Shown here: in pieces, positions 24,129 through 35,110 of the stretch
How positions within the stretch are numbered: position 1 is the stretch's first letter
How the letters are laid out: each line of letters starts with the position of its first letter
Source: Monodelphis domestica
Lineage: Eukaryota > Chordata > Mammalia > Didelphimorphia > Didelphidae
Length of the DNA stretch: 64,000 bases
Direction: 5' to 3'
Assembly: GCF_027887165.1 (NCBI RefSeq)
Contig: NC_077234.1
Location: 165,753,877-165,817,876, forward strand
Position numbers and translations under genes: made by a program
The notes under the pieces: generated by a model
What the model saw: only the letters and a program-made list of their open reading frames with translations
Databases searched by the model: none
Told to the model about the DNA's origin: nothing

Positions 24129-25138
24129 CAAGAGGTGGTTCTCCTTTCTGTTTTGGAGCTGAGACTAGGTTCCCTGTGTTCTTGTGAACTACAAACAACA
24201 AGTACACTTTTTCAATGTGTTACGATGAGCAGGTTTTCTGCTCTCTTTTTTGGCTTTGTAATCCAGAGCTCCTTTTCATCCTGAGCCTCAGACCTGGAAC
24301 TGTGAATAGGCATTGTTGTAGGTCCTGCAGACAGTGCTAACAGAGTCCTCTGTAATCTTCTTCTGATAAATTATCTGTCTGTGGGCTGAGAGCTCCCAAA
24401 GCCACTGATGTAGCTGCTGTCTCCATGACCTGCTGCTGGCTTACTCCAGGGTCAATCACCCAGTCTTTTATCTTCCCCCACCCCATCCCCCCACCCCTTC
24501 TGTTGGTTGTGCTATTCCAGATTTCAATTTGAGGAATTATTTTAAAGTTGTTTGGAATTTGGGAGAGTTCAGGTGAATTCCTTCTTGTACTATCTTGGCA
24601 CTGCTTCTGGATTTTAATTTCTAGTTATTAGAAGCAGTTCATGAAATCACTGAATTTTACATATGAAAAGCACCTAATCATACATTTTGTAAATGTATTA
24701 TTAGTAAATAAAGAGTCTTGATTTTAGTCCTTAATGTTGAAGATCTGCCATAGAATGTTCTAGTACTTTCACTTTCATGTCATTATTCACACAATATTAT
24801 ATATTTTACCACTAACTGCCTTACAAGCATGCTAAAAGGTTATCAATGGGAGCATCCATGTTTTTGATAACATATCATTTTATAATTCTTAAAATGTCAT
24901 GGAGCATGTTCGTTTCATTAATACATTTTATAATTGGATCTTCTGAAAGTCAAATAAATTTCTGCTACAATGTAAACTTTAGATTACCCAGGACTTCCTG
25001 GTTTCTGTTTGTTATAGTTCAGTTATTTCTAATCCTTAAAAAGTTCAATTTTATTGATTGATGATTATGGTTACATTTTTTGGGTGATGCTCTTCACTTC
25101 TCTTAGAAAAATTTAAACAGTGGCATTGTGATCATACT

Positions 25139-25733
25139 TAAAGCTTCCTCAGAGGGGAGAGAAGCTTTAAGGTAGAAAGATAGAGACAGGATAGAAGTTT
25201 TAGATACCATGAGGGGGATGATGGAGTCAAATTAGAGATATGAGGTGGCAGGAATGAGTCTTTATTAATTTTCCACAAGCCACAGCCAAGCTTTGATCAA
25301 AGGACCCTTTTGAAGGCTTTTACCAGTCCAGAGATCCACATTTAATACCACACAGGTCGGAGAGATGAAAGAGAGATAGAGAAGGTTTAAAGATGGAGCT
25401 TGGCCAGAGGCCAAGCTCCGGCCAGGACAGTCATCAGCTAGCCTGAAAGAGAGAGAGAGCTAGAGGCGGAGCTTGCTGGGCTACATATACCCTTTGATAT
25501 GCAAATATACACAGTACATAGGGATGATCCTCATTGGTTAATGACAAGGTATAGGTGTGGTTTCTCTTAACCAGGTGAGCACAAAGAAACCTGTGTTCCC
25601 GCCTAACCTGGGGGAAGCTGGGGTCAAGGGTCAGAGGCTTTCCCAGCCATGTGCAATACTGAGCATGCTCTTCTAAGACAATCTGTACATACCAACTGTT
25701 TCCCTTGCCCATAGCTAAGGGTGGACTGCTACA
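25139..25733 (-). mobile_element. Solo LTR, family A copy 2 (595 bp)
   Basis: Aligns along its whole length with 19782-20382, sharing for example GATATGCAAATATACACAGT, TTCTCTTAACCAGG and ACTGAGCATGCTC. It is flanked by a perfect 5-base duplication ATACT (25134-25138 and 25734-25738). The two copies are independent insertions in the same orientation, 4.8 kb apart. The left end has decayed (TAAAGCT instead of TGTAGCT). Confidence 0.85.
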
Positions 25734-25738
25734 ATACT

Positions 25739-26426
25739 TGTGTATGACAAAAAAGCTTTGCTCTGTGAGATGTATCTATTAAAAGGGGTAAAGAGAATCC
25801 AGATAAGACTTAGGGATCCTTTGAACTAGGGTGATACCAATGGAAATAAGTAAGTAGAGAAATTGAAAAGGCATCCCGATATAACTTGATTTGGCAATTG
25901 ATATGTAGGATGAAGGAGAAGAAACAAAGATTACTCTGATGAGCAGGGATCACTGGTTTGCATGTCCCATTAGATTTTTTTTTTTATGCCAAAGAGCTTA
26001 GAATAAAAAAGTTAAAGTTCATTTTCACTTTTTTTTGTCTTTGTTAAAATTAAATAAAAATCCCTTAATATGAGGACCTTTTTCATTCTGTGTGATGCTG
26101 TATTTTATGATTCTGAGGACACCATCATTCTGCAAATTTATGGATAGCTGAATAGGAGTATTTTCTTCAAATCTCATGTGTGCTTATATGCTTAATCTTT
26201 AAAGATTTTTGCTTTTGTGGTACATTTTGGCTTCATTTGTTTGTAGAAGTAGTTTATATGTCATTCATAGTTATGTTTCTTGTAACTTTAACACAATGAG
26301 AACTCATAGTCAATGATAAAATTTGTTAATTGCAATAATTTTGAGGGAAATTAAAATCATTTTCATCTTTAACTTACCCATTCAAGCATCTACATTTTTT
26401 CATTTTCCTATTTTTCTTATTTACAG
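25739..26426. other. End of intron 1, nothing recognised
   Basis: AT-rich sequence leading to the exon 2 acceptor, with a T-rich polypyrimidine tract at about 26397-26422. No repeat family assigned. Confidence 0.5.
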
Positions 26427-26504
26427 CCTGCTTTACACCAATCGAAGCAACGTTTGAGATTTTCTCGTAGTCTATGTTCAGTAGGATATGATCCTAATGA
26501 AAAG
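26427..26504 (+). CDS. PCCA: PCCA exon 2: end of presequence and start of mature region
   Basis: The 78 bases encode 26 residues beginning PALHQSKQRLRFSR and ending in SVGYDPNEK. The last nine residues equal human PCCA and the length matches human exon 2. The first part is basic and poorly conserved, as expected around a mitochondrial presequence. The acceptor is TTTCTTATTTACAG| and the donor AAG|GTAAGG. Both boundaries fall between codons, so the exon joins exons 1 and 3 in frame. Confidence 0.95.
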
Positions 26505-27399
26505 GTAAGGAAAATCTTTAAAATATGTTGTAATACTGACTTTTTATGGTTTTCTTCCCCTTTAATATGATATGTATTATCACTGGAAAGTTTGTATGAT
26601 ACTAGTAAAATAATTTTATAATTGTTAAAATAATTTTATTTTATATTTATTTTTATTTATTTATTATATTATAAATATTTATTATATAAATAATAAAAAT
26701 ATAAATAAATATTATTTATTATATTACATTAAAATAATTTTAAATTATTTTATTCTTGAATTTATTTTTGCCACTTTGCTTTTTTCATATTGACCATAAC
26801 ATTATTTTTGCATTTTCATCTATATTGATATGGAAAAATTTTATATATTTTGGGCTTTTTCCTTTTATACAATTATCTTATACAGTGATATTATACTGTA
26901 GGACAGAAGGGATGAAACAATTTAGTAGGAAAAATAATGAAATTTATTTTTAAAAAAGCAACAATAATAAAACAAAAGACTACTGGACAAGCTAGTATTA
27001 TGGTTATGTAAATGTCTTTTTATCAGGGAAGTAGAGCACTTATAAATGTATACTTAGACTGTATAATCTGTCTTTCTCATTCCTGCTCCATTGAAAAGAA
27101 GCAGAAATATCCCTGATAAAAAACTTTTATCATAAACATTTAGTTTAGCAACACAAATTCTGATGTAAACCCTATATCTCTCTCTTTTCATATTCCTTAC
27201 CTCTAGGGAAGGAGGCAAATAATGTATTTTATCTTTAGCCTTCTGTTTTCATTTATGGTTCTATTAATAATGAATTGATTATAGTTTTAAAGTCTTTTAG
27301 AATAAAGTCATTTTTCTCCATAATACTGCCATAGTATTATCCTTGTTCTGCTCAGCTTGCAGCAGTTTATAGTCCTTTAAAATTGTCTGTTTTGGGCAT

Positions 27400-27725
27400 T
27401 TTCTTAAGGCATAATAATATTCCATTACATACATATAGAATAATTACTATAGCCATTCCCTAATAGGAGCAGATTCCCTTAGTTTACAATTTCTGTTTGT
27501 CTTCAACTGCTATAAACAATTTTTGGACATGAATTCCTCTTTGATCTCTTTGGAGTATGAGGTCTTATAATAGTATAGCTGGGTCAAAGGGCATGAACAT
27601 TTTAGTAACTACCAGCATAGTTCCAAATTACCCTACAAAATGGCTCCTCCAGTTTATAGTTCACCGATACTAGACTAGCTTGCCTGTTGCTTACAGCCCC
27701 TCCACCACTGGTGATTTGTTTAGAA
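27400..27725 (-). repeat. Antisense L1 ORF2 3' scrap
   Basis: The string ATATTCCATTACATACATAT ... TATAGCTGGGTCAAAGGGCA ... AGTTCCAAATTACC follows antisense marsupial L1 order, as at 12740-12960. Heavily diverged. Confidence 0.6.
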
Positions 27726-27855
27726 TTTAGTATCAACAGAATGAAAAGATGAGAAAATTGAATTATTGTTCTTCATGTAAATGTTTTATTAGTTTTTTAA
27801 TTAAGGTAGTTATATGCATTCAGTAAAAGTAAAAACTTTAAGGCAGAGATTGAAT

Positions 27856-28016
27856 TTTTTTTTTAAACCCTTACCTTCCATCTTAGAATCAATACTGCTC
27901 TAAGGCAGAAGAGCCATGAAGGCTAGACAATAGAGGATAAGTGGCTTGCTCAGGGTCACACTGGTAGGAAGTGTCTGAGGTCTGATTTGAATCCAGGATC
28001 TCCTGCCTCTAGACCC
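27856..28016 (-). mobile_element. SINE1_MD-like SINE, antisense, 5' end missing
   Basis: Reads TTAAACCCTTACCTTCCATC ... GCTCAGGGTCACACTGGTAG ... CAGGATCTCCTGCCTCTAG and stops before the SINE 5' head. Confidence 0.8.
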
Positions 28017-28209
28017 ATTTTGCATGACTGCACATGTCATATTGCTTATATTATAATGTTATTTATTATTGATATTGCTATATCAAATTGTTTGACATCT
28101 TGGGGGGTGGGGGAGAGGAGGGAGGAAAGAAGAGAATTTGGAACTCAAAATTGAAAAAAACAAATGTTAAAAATTGTTTTAACATACAATTGTAAAATTT
28201 TTTTAAAAA

Positions 28210-28326
28210 TTTCCTCAGTTGTAAACTGAGAATAAGAATATCTGCTTCCTAGCGTTGTTGTGAGACCCAAAGGAGATAATATTTATAAAGTACTTAGCAT
28301 AGTACCTGGCACATAATAAGCACTCC
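28210..28326 (+). repeat. MIR/MAR-type SINE right part
   Basis: Contains TTGTAAACTGAGAATAAGAA, TTGTTGTGAGACCCAAAGG and AGTACCTGGCACATAATAAG, typical of the 3' half of MIR/MAR-type SINEs. Confidence 0.6.
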
Positions 28327-28455
28327 ATAAGACCTCCTTCCCCTCCCCTCCTCTTCCCTTCCCTCCCCTCCCCTCCCCTTCCCTCCCCTCTCTTTCCCCT
28401 CTTCTTCTCCTCTCCATTTCTCCCTCCCTCACCCTTCCCTCCCTTTCTCCTTCCC
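28327..28455. repeat. Polypyrimidine tract (CCCCT)n
   Basis: About 130 bases of nearly pure C/T on the + strand with repeated CTCCC and CCCCT units. The minus-strand glycine/arginine/glutamate-rich open frame across it is a composition artefact. Confidence 0.9.
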
Positions 28456-28910
28456 TGGATCACAACTCCAACAATGCATTAATATTCCATTTTTCCACAC
28501 CCCTTCCAACATTTGTCATTTTCTTTTTCTTTCATATAAACCAAAATGATAGGTGTGGGGTGGCATTGTACGGTAGTTTTAATTTTCATTTCTCTAATCG
28601 ATTTTGATTTAGAGTATTTTTCACGCAACTATAAGTAGCTTCTAATGAAGCCTTTTGAAAAAAAATAACAGTACACATTCCCAGGGTTGAAATTGTTGGG
28701 TCAAAGGATATGCTATTTTTTTTTTAACATTACATGTCAGATTTCTTTCCAAAAAGACTACAAATTTGTAATTCTATCAGCATTGAACGAAAATACTGCT
28801 TTTTAATAGTCCAGCTGACATTGAATTTCTTTGATTCTAATTATTTTTGCCTATTTGATAGATGTGAGATATTACCTCAAATTTAAAAAAAAATTTCTCT
28901 TTGATTATGA
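28456..28910 (-). repeat. Antisense L1 scraps
   Basis: Two stretches (28456-28660 and 28670-28910) carry antisense L1 ORF2 signatures such as CACAACTCCAACAATGCATT and GGTTGAAATTGTTGGGTCAA. Both lie in the same part of L1, so they derive from separate copies or a rearranged one. Confidence 0.6.
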
Positions 28911-29176
28911 ACATAACAAACATTAACAAATATGAACATTTCAATAAACACATAAGGACAGAAAAGAGGTTGGTATATGAAACTCAACTTTTGTTACATG
29001 TTTTGCTTTTAAAAAGTGTCTTGTGAATTATAACAGTGTTAAAATTTCTGTTCTCTTCTGAACTTCCTTTTTCTGTATATTTTTTGATGTTTCATTTTCT
29101 TTGATACTTTTATTTATTTTTGTATTATGCTTTACTCGGATCTCTCCATCACTCTTAGAAGTGATTAATAGCATCT

Positions 29177-29759
29177 GTAATGAGTGGATTAAAAGAAGGA
29201 TTCAAACTAACTAACTATATATATGTATATATATATATATAATAACAGGTTTATTTAGCTAAAGAATAAAGGGAAAAAGGGAATAACTAACTCTTATCCC
29301 AAACAGAGATTAAAACCTTTCTATCTTCTATAATTATTCTAAACTAAATTCTTAAATTAGCAATTAAGGTTAAGGGGTTTTGGTAGGAACAGGGCCAAAG
29401 GGCCAACGAATCTCACAATACAGGAGTCCTCCTTGATTCAAGCAGTAATCCCAGTAGTAAGTCACCAGCATTGTTGAAATACACTTCTCTGTAGAAGCAG
29501 CAGCAGCAGCAGCAGCAAGGACAGACAGAATATCGAGAAAGCCAAAAAAGAGGGAGTCACTGGCTCTCTGGGTCCACCCCAAAGATTATCAGACAGAACC
29601 TTCTGGACTTTCCTGACTGCTAGGGAAAAGCAGCCTCTCCCCCTCTTCCAGAGGAGTCTACCAGCTCTGTATAGCAATTGCCTGTGGGTGTTAGTTCCCC
29701 AGCTTCTGAGAGTTCTGTGTGGAATCTTGCTGCTGACTCCTGCTAAAATCCCTTACTAC
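29177..29759 (-). mobile_element. Probable solo LTR with internal (TA)n and (CAG)n
   Basis: A 583-base block with TGTAATG...TACTACA ends and a minus-strand AATAAA at 29250-29256. It contains an AT dinucleotide tract (29216-29241) and seven AGC/CAG units (about 29496-29517). No target duplication found. Family unknown. Confidence 0.45.
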
Positions 29760-30720
29760 ACAACCAGTAAATATAATCAAGCAAAACTTGAGCAACATTA
29801 AGTCAACACATTAGCCATGTCTGATAATATATATCTCATTATGTACCTCTGTACTATCAGCTCTCTTTCAAAAGTTAGGAAGCAAACTTCTTTATAAATC
29901 AATTTTCTAATGTTTTGATTTGCCACTTCATTCATTAGAACTGTGAAGGCTTTAAAAGTAATTTTATTTTTCATTATTGTAGTCCTCGTAAATTTCTCTC
30001 CTGGTTCTGCTCCCTTACTTACATTCATGTATAATTTGTTGAGCCATTCCCAATTGATAGGCACCCACTTTGTTTCTAGTTCTCAAAAGTATTTTAATTT
30101 ACATTTCTATTATTAGTAGTGAATTGTTGGAGGCATGACTCCAAGACAGCACCTTTTTATTTCAGGTTCAGTGTTGGGATGAAATGAAGCCCTCCTAAGT
30201 CATTGAACATTTAACAAAGGAAGTTTACTTTTTCCTAAAACAGTAGGAATAGGCAACAAAGATTTAGAGTTTCTCTATGTGTGCCCTCCTCTTGACTCTG
30301 TTGAGACTCATTCATTAGGGCATAGTGACCTTCAAAGTCTTAGGCAGCCACCATTTGAGAGCCCTTCACTGTATGTAAAGGGATCTTTTTGTACCCATAC
30401 ATAAGAAGTTGGGTCAAAGAAACTGGAGCAAAGAAGTTGAGTCAGGAAAATTCTGGTTATATCACATGAGATAAAACATTTTAAAATGTTTAGTGTTTAT
30501 TATTTAATTTTATAAAATTTTATGGATGCCATTAGTTTGTGTATCACATTTATTTTTTAATAACTGTCATTTCCCCTTCCTAGCCAGCCTTCTTTTTATA
30601 ATAAAGATGAAAAGAACATCCCCAAAACAAACATTTCAATAAATGTGGTATTTGCACAAAGACATGGTATTTACTATATGCAGCATTCTACAGAGTTCCC
30701 TGCCTCCCTATTAAAAATTT

Positions 30721-30939
30721 AATGTTGGGGAGACAACGAGGTGGTTCAGTAGATTGAGAGCCAGGCCTAGAGATGGGAGGTTCTGGCTTCAAATTTGACC
30801 TCACACACTTCCTAGCTTTGTGACCCTGGGCAAGTCACTTAGCCCCCATTGCCTCGCCCTTCCTGCTCTTTTGCCTTAGAACCAATACAAAATTGATACC
30901 AAGAGGAAGATAAGGGTTTTAAAAAAAAAGAAAAAGAAA
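30721..30939 (+). mobile_element. SINE1_MD-like SINE with target duplication
   Basis: A diverged copy (GTGGTTCAGTAGATTGAGAG, TTTGTGACCCTGGGCAAGTC) with an A-rich tail, flanked by an 11-base duplication ATTAAAAATTT (30710-30720 and 30940-30950). Confidence 0.85.
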
Positions 30940-31686
30940 ATTAAAAATTTTGTATCTCTCAAATTGTTGCTATCAGTTTACCACTTAGTCATTGTACATT
31001 GTGACTCTTCACAGTTATATATTTTGCAAGTGAAATTCTCTCATATTTAGTGTTTAAATTTTTCCTAATCTAGTTTTAGTTTACATTTTAAAGTCTAACT
31101 TGTCCTTGTTAAGTCTCATTTGCTGAATTAAAAATTCATGTGGCCTTATTTTTTTGTTCGAAAGAAGTTCTTTTGTGTTCAACTTTAATTTTAGTAGTCC
31201 GTGTTTTCATATTATTTTGTTACTTTATTATTGTAATAGGGATTGTGACTAGATTATACTATTCATATTATATTGTCATTTTATTAGTGTAGTAGGGATT
31301 GTGCCTCGATCTGTATGTACATTGTATAGGGAACTCTTGGAAAGGAAAACATCCTCTTCCAGTGAAGATTGACATCTTTTTGCAACTTATCTCAGTTGTC
31401 TTAAAGACTAGTGAGAGGTTAAGCAACTCAAAGTGATACAGCCAGTATGTCTCAAAAGATTGGTCTTGAACCCAGCCAGGTCTTTCGACTTTGAGGCCAG
31501 CTTTCTATCTGCTATGCTATTCTGCCTCTTAATATAATTATATAAAATATAATAATTGTTTTGAAATAGTTCCAAATTATATCTTAGCAGATAGTGGATT
31601 TTTAGCTTGTATGTGTAATTCTTTTACTTGTATTTTAAAATTGCTTCATTTTCTGATAAATTTGATTCTTTTTCTCTTATCTTTAG

Positions 31687-31734
31687 ACTTTTGACAAACT
31701 TCTCATTGCCAATAGAGGAGAGATTGCTTGTAGA
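31687..31734 (+). CDS. PCCA: PCCA exon 3: start of biotin carboxylase domain
   Basis: The 48 bases encode 16 residues, TFDKLLIANRGEIACR. The ANRGEIA block is the N-terminal signature of biotin carboxylase domains, where the first beta strand and phosphate-contacting loop of the ATP-grasp subunit begin. Compared with human PCCA only two conservative changes are seen (I to L, V to I). Acceptor TCTTATCTTTAG| and donor AGA|GTGAGT are strong. Both junctions are phase 0. Confidence 0.97.
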
Positions 31735-31850
31735 GTGAGTAGATTTTTAAGTTTCTGTTATTTTCTTTCTCTTCAACAACTCCTCATGAATTTTACTATT
31801 CTTCCTTTTGTGAAGATACTAATGTTAATAGTTACTATATTTTAAAATAG
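31735..31850 (+). other. PCCA: PCCA intron 3 (116 bp)
   Basis: A very short intron with a strong donor (GTGAGT) and a weak acceptor context (TATTTTAAAATAG|). Pyrimidine-rich sequence lies farther upstream, at about 31749-31780. No element inside. Confidence 0.9.
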
Positions 31851-31919
31851 GTTATTAAGACCTGCAAGAAGATGGGTATCAAGACAGTTGCTATACATAG
31901 TGATGTTGATGCCAATTCT
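31851..31919 (+). CDS. PCCA: PCCA exon 4: biotin carboxylase N-lobe
   Basis: The 69 bases encode 23 residues that begin [20 protein letters not shown] and finish ANS, continuing the Rossmann-like N-lobe of biotin carboxylase. Relative to human there are two substitutions (R to K, S to N). The exon starts after TAAAATAG and ends at TCT|GTAAGT, phase 0 at both ends, and brings the coding total to 300 bases (100 codons) of a protein of about 730 residues. The remainder lies beyond the window. Confidence 0.97.
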
Positions 31920-31925
31920 GTAAGT

Positions 31926-33270
31926 ATATTTTTGCTTTTCATAAAAAAGAATTTTGGAATGGAATAAAATAACAGATTTGTTTTATTCTTCTTCATTCAT
32001 GATACTTCTTTGATGAAACAACTCTGGGCCTGGAGTCAGGAAGATCTCAGTTCAATTTTGATCTCTCTCTGAAAAGTAATAGTAGAAGATTCTTTTTGGG
32101 GTGGGAGATATGGAAGATGAATAGTGTATTTTTTATTTTTTAAACTTGTATAAATTCATTTTATTGGATTCACATGTTTAAAAAAAGATTAACTCATAGC
32201 ACATATTGGATTTAAATGATATTTATCTATTTTTTTAAAATGTAGAAAGTCAGATTTGAGCTTGTATTAGGCAGAGTTTGTAAAACCTTTTACCTAAAGA
32301 TTTGTCATATATAAGCACAGCTGCTTTACAGAACTGTATCTAGGGAGGAGGCATATAGTTTTTCCTCAAGGTACAGATTTTAGAGGGTTCTGATAGTATT
32401 TACTCTTTAATTAGGAACAAACAACTTAACTTTACTCTGAATAACTAATCAAATGATGTCATAGGTAGCTTCCTGGGTCAGCCCCTACCTATTCTTCCCT
32501 CAGGTGGTGGTCTCTTTAGCAAGGCCATGCAATGCTTTGAGACGTTTGCTCAAGGATGTTGATATCTTCTGAATTCCCTTTATGTGGGGGTCTAGTGTCC
32601 CAAGCTTTCATATTTCATCTTGAAGTCTCTTTTCCACTTCCCTCTCAAATGAATTTGTCTTTTAAAAAGTTCATTTTAGAGCAACTTTTGTTATTTTTCT
32701 TCTTAGAAAACATTTTGTAGGGCTCACTCTGGATCTTAGAATGCTAGTTTTGACTGTTATTTTATAAAAGTATATTCCCCAAATATAATTATGTAGTATT
32801 GGTTCTGGGTTACAATAATTATTGAATTTGAATGAAGTTTTTTTCTAAATCTATTTTCTTTTTTTAGTTATGTTCTTTTTGTACAGAAATGTTTTTATAT
32901 TCATTTAGACAAGCATATCTATCTTTTCTTTTAATGATTCCTACTACTTGTCTCCACAGTAAAGCTTAAATGCTTTATTCCATTTTCTTCCATCTTTGTT
33001 AGAGTTCTTGTTTCACTTTTGGAATTACCGATATGTACATATACTCACATGTATGCATATATGTTTATATACATGTATTATATATGTAATATCAGATAAG
33101 TACACTTATTAAATATTTTACCGAGTTTTTATTTTTTATAGGTTTATCAAATACTGATCTTTTATATTTAGTTGGCTACCTGACATATCTGTTGTGACCT
33201 TTTTGTCTATTTCTGGCCCAGGACCAAATTGTTTGAGAACTGCTTTGTGCCATATTTTGAATTTCATCTT
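31926..33270. other. Intron 4 start, nothing firmly recognised
   Basis: AT-rich. 32640-33130 may be old antisense L1, but the match is too weak to call. No gene. Confidence 0.35.
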
Positions 33271-33282
33271 TTCTTTTCTTTT

Positions 33283-33436
33283 TTAAAAAAAAACTCTTAC
33301 CTTCTGCCTTAAAACCAATAAGAATGGTAAGGGCTAGGCAATGGGGGTTAAGTAACCTGCCCAGGGTCACACAGCCAGGAAGTGCCTGAGGTCAGATTTG
33401 AATCCAGAACCTCCTGTTTCTAGGTGTGGCTCTCAG
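33283..33436 (-). mobile_element. SINE1_MD-like SINE, antisense, 5' end missing
   Basis: Reads AAAAAAAAACTCTTACCTTC ... CTGCCCAGGGTCACACAGCC ... AGAACCTCCTGTTTCTAGG. Moderately diverged. Confidence 0.8.
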
Positions 33437-34139
33437 TCTTTTCATCTTTTCAATAGTTTGTGTTTCCTCAATAGTCTTGCCCACTTTTTTGTACCACTTA
33501 CTATATAGTCCAGGAGTTTTTCTATCACACTAACTTATTATGATTGTGTAAAATATGTCTATCATGTTGATGTTTATTAAGACAATATCTTCGGTCAAAT
33601 ACCAATAATAGTGTTGATGGCTTATTTTTGGGGGGTGCAGTATTTCTTGGTTAAAAATCATTGACATTTTTTAGCTCGTACACAACAGTCAATTCTTTGA
33701 AAAATCAAGATGCTTAATTACTCTCAATACCAGTAAGTAGAATAAGCATAATATGTAGGTATGCTCTAAAAGTAAGTAGAAATCCACTACTACAATTAAA
33801 ATTTTTATCAGGTTTTTTACTTTTAAGCTTTTTTCTGGCTGCTTTGACTTTCTCTTCAGTTAGTTGAAACGAACTCATTAACTTATATTCCATTTTGAAT
33901 GATTTATTTGGCAATTTGAGAAACTACTGCAAAGATTATGACTTATAGAAATATGTCTAATACCTGGAATACATATTAATTAGCTTCTCTTTAAGGATGT
34001 ATGACATAGGAGCCAGATAATTTTAGAAGTAGGAGGAACTTCGGAGATGAATAAGTTATACGTCTTGTATAAGACCATATAGATAATGACATGTAAAACT
34101 AGAGCCCAAGTCAAGTGTGATTTTCATCCATCCACAATT

Positions 34140-35110
34140 TCACTTGGTTCCAAGAAAGGTTTCGCGAGGTATCAGTGCCCTGGTGCTTGGTCCCATTACG
34201 ACAATTCTGTGTATTGGGGCAAACTAGGTATTTGCATTGTATAAGTGCGTGATGGGGTTGTATCCTGTTATTCATTCAGCCTGGCACAAGCCCAGCTTTA
34301 GTTTGGAGCCAAACGTATTGGCAGAATTCTCAGGTGAGTATACGAGTCGGGTGTTTCCAAACGCCACTGGCGCAGCCAGGAAAGGGAATCCTAGCAGGAG
34401 AAATATTGACGGCCCCTTTCCGAAATGCAGGCTTAACCCTGGAGACTTTCTCTCTGAGCTCTCTGGGCTAAGCGAGGCAGTTTCCCTTAGCTCTGTGACC
34501 TCCGGGCCTACCAGATTGGCAGTTTGGGCAGAGAGAGGTGACTGTTTGGCAGTGGCTGGAGTGAGCGTGACGGAAGGAAGCTCTGATCTCTGTGTGAAAC
34601 CAGAGATAGGACAGGCTTTGGCCTCTCCAAGCGGGTGGCCCTTCCTGTCTCAACCAACCAACTTTTGACTACTCTGGCGGTAAAGCAGTTGTGGAAATAA
34701 CATCTTGAGGCAGCATTTTTTAAGACTTACATATTATTTCATAAGGATATTAGAAATAGGTTTATTTAGGTAGTAATTGGGTTATAAGATAGAAATAAGG
34801 AGTGAGTGAAGCTCTGGTTTACCAGGCAGAAGTGGGCCCGTGATGACTTTTGAATTAGGTGTGGGTTTGAGTTAGAGACCCCCTAGTTTTTAGGGAACCC
34901 CTTATCCTTGAACCCTGTTACAATTACCTTTCATTTCCTTACAACTTTAAGATATTAAATATAGGTATTTTTATTTACCTGTCTCCGAGACTTTTACAGC
35001 CAGTCAATTTACTAGGCCCGAAACCTTATCGACTGCTCATCTTCAGTTCATAAGGCCCATCTTCAACAACTGATCAACTGGCCTTTGATCAGCAACTAAG
35101 AAGAGAATAT
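34140..35110 (+). mobile_element. Probable diverged LTR-type element, GC-rich left half (family B copy 1)
   Basis: The right half aligns with 58930-59290, sharing AAGGAGTGA, AGTTAGA...CCC, CTGTCTCC.AG, ACTAGGCCC.AAACC and TGATCA. The left half (34140-34690) is unusually GC-rich and CpG-containing for this intron, with a 143-codon open frame (34237-34668) that shows no domain I recognise. Element boundaries are uncertain. The frame is more likely a by-product of composition than a gene. Confidence 0.45.

Larger units (their letters stand above)
12273..24609 (-). mobile_element. Near full-length antisense L1, split into pieces by at least seven insertions
   Basis: Pieces at 12273-13074, 17112-17383, 17903-18146, 18344-18551, 18846-19781, 20383-22105, 22298-23394 and 23755-24609 read in order as the minus strand of a marsupial L1. 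They run from the ORF2 3' part on the left, through the reverse transcriptase region, to an ORF1 coiled-coil region (minus-strand lysine/glutamate-rich frame near 22874-23056), to a 5' end resembling the usual L1 start near 24609. The pieces sum to about 6.1 kb, close to full L1 length. Candidate target-site duplications are GATTTTTATTTCT at 12260-12272 and GATTTTAATTTCT at 24610-24622, 12 of 13 bases identical. All frames are broken. Confidence 0.75.
2928..26426 (+). other. PCCA: PCCA intron 1 (about 23.5 kb)
   Basis: Bounded by GTGAGG at the donor and TATTTACAG at the acceptor. It begins with the tail of the CpG island, including a (TG)n tract at 3227-3245 followed by a G run. The rest is mostly transposable elements, listed separately. 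No other gene was recognised inside it. Confidence 0.85.
26505..31686 (+). other. PCCA: PCCA intron 2 (about 5.2 kb)
   Basis: Bounded by GTAAGG and TTATCTTTAG. It contains a (TTTA)-rich stretch (26630-26720), L1 scraps, SINEs, a pyrimidine-rich tract and a probable LTR, listed separately. 26760-27380 and 30960-31680 show no recognised element apart from a possible SINE scrap near 31380-31530. Confidence 0.85.

Noticed and set aside
28215..28463. Glycine/arginine/glutamate-rich minus-strand frame
   Set aside because: Artefact of the polypyrimidine tract.
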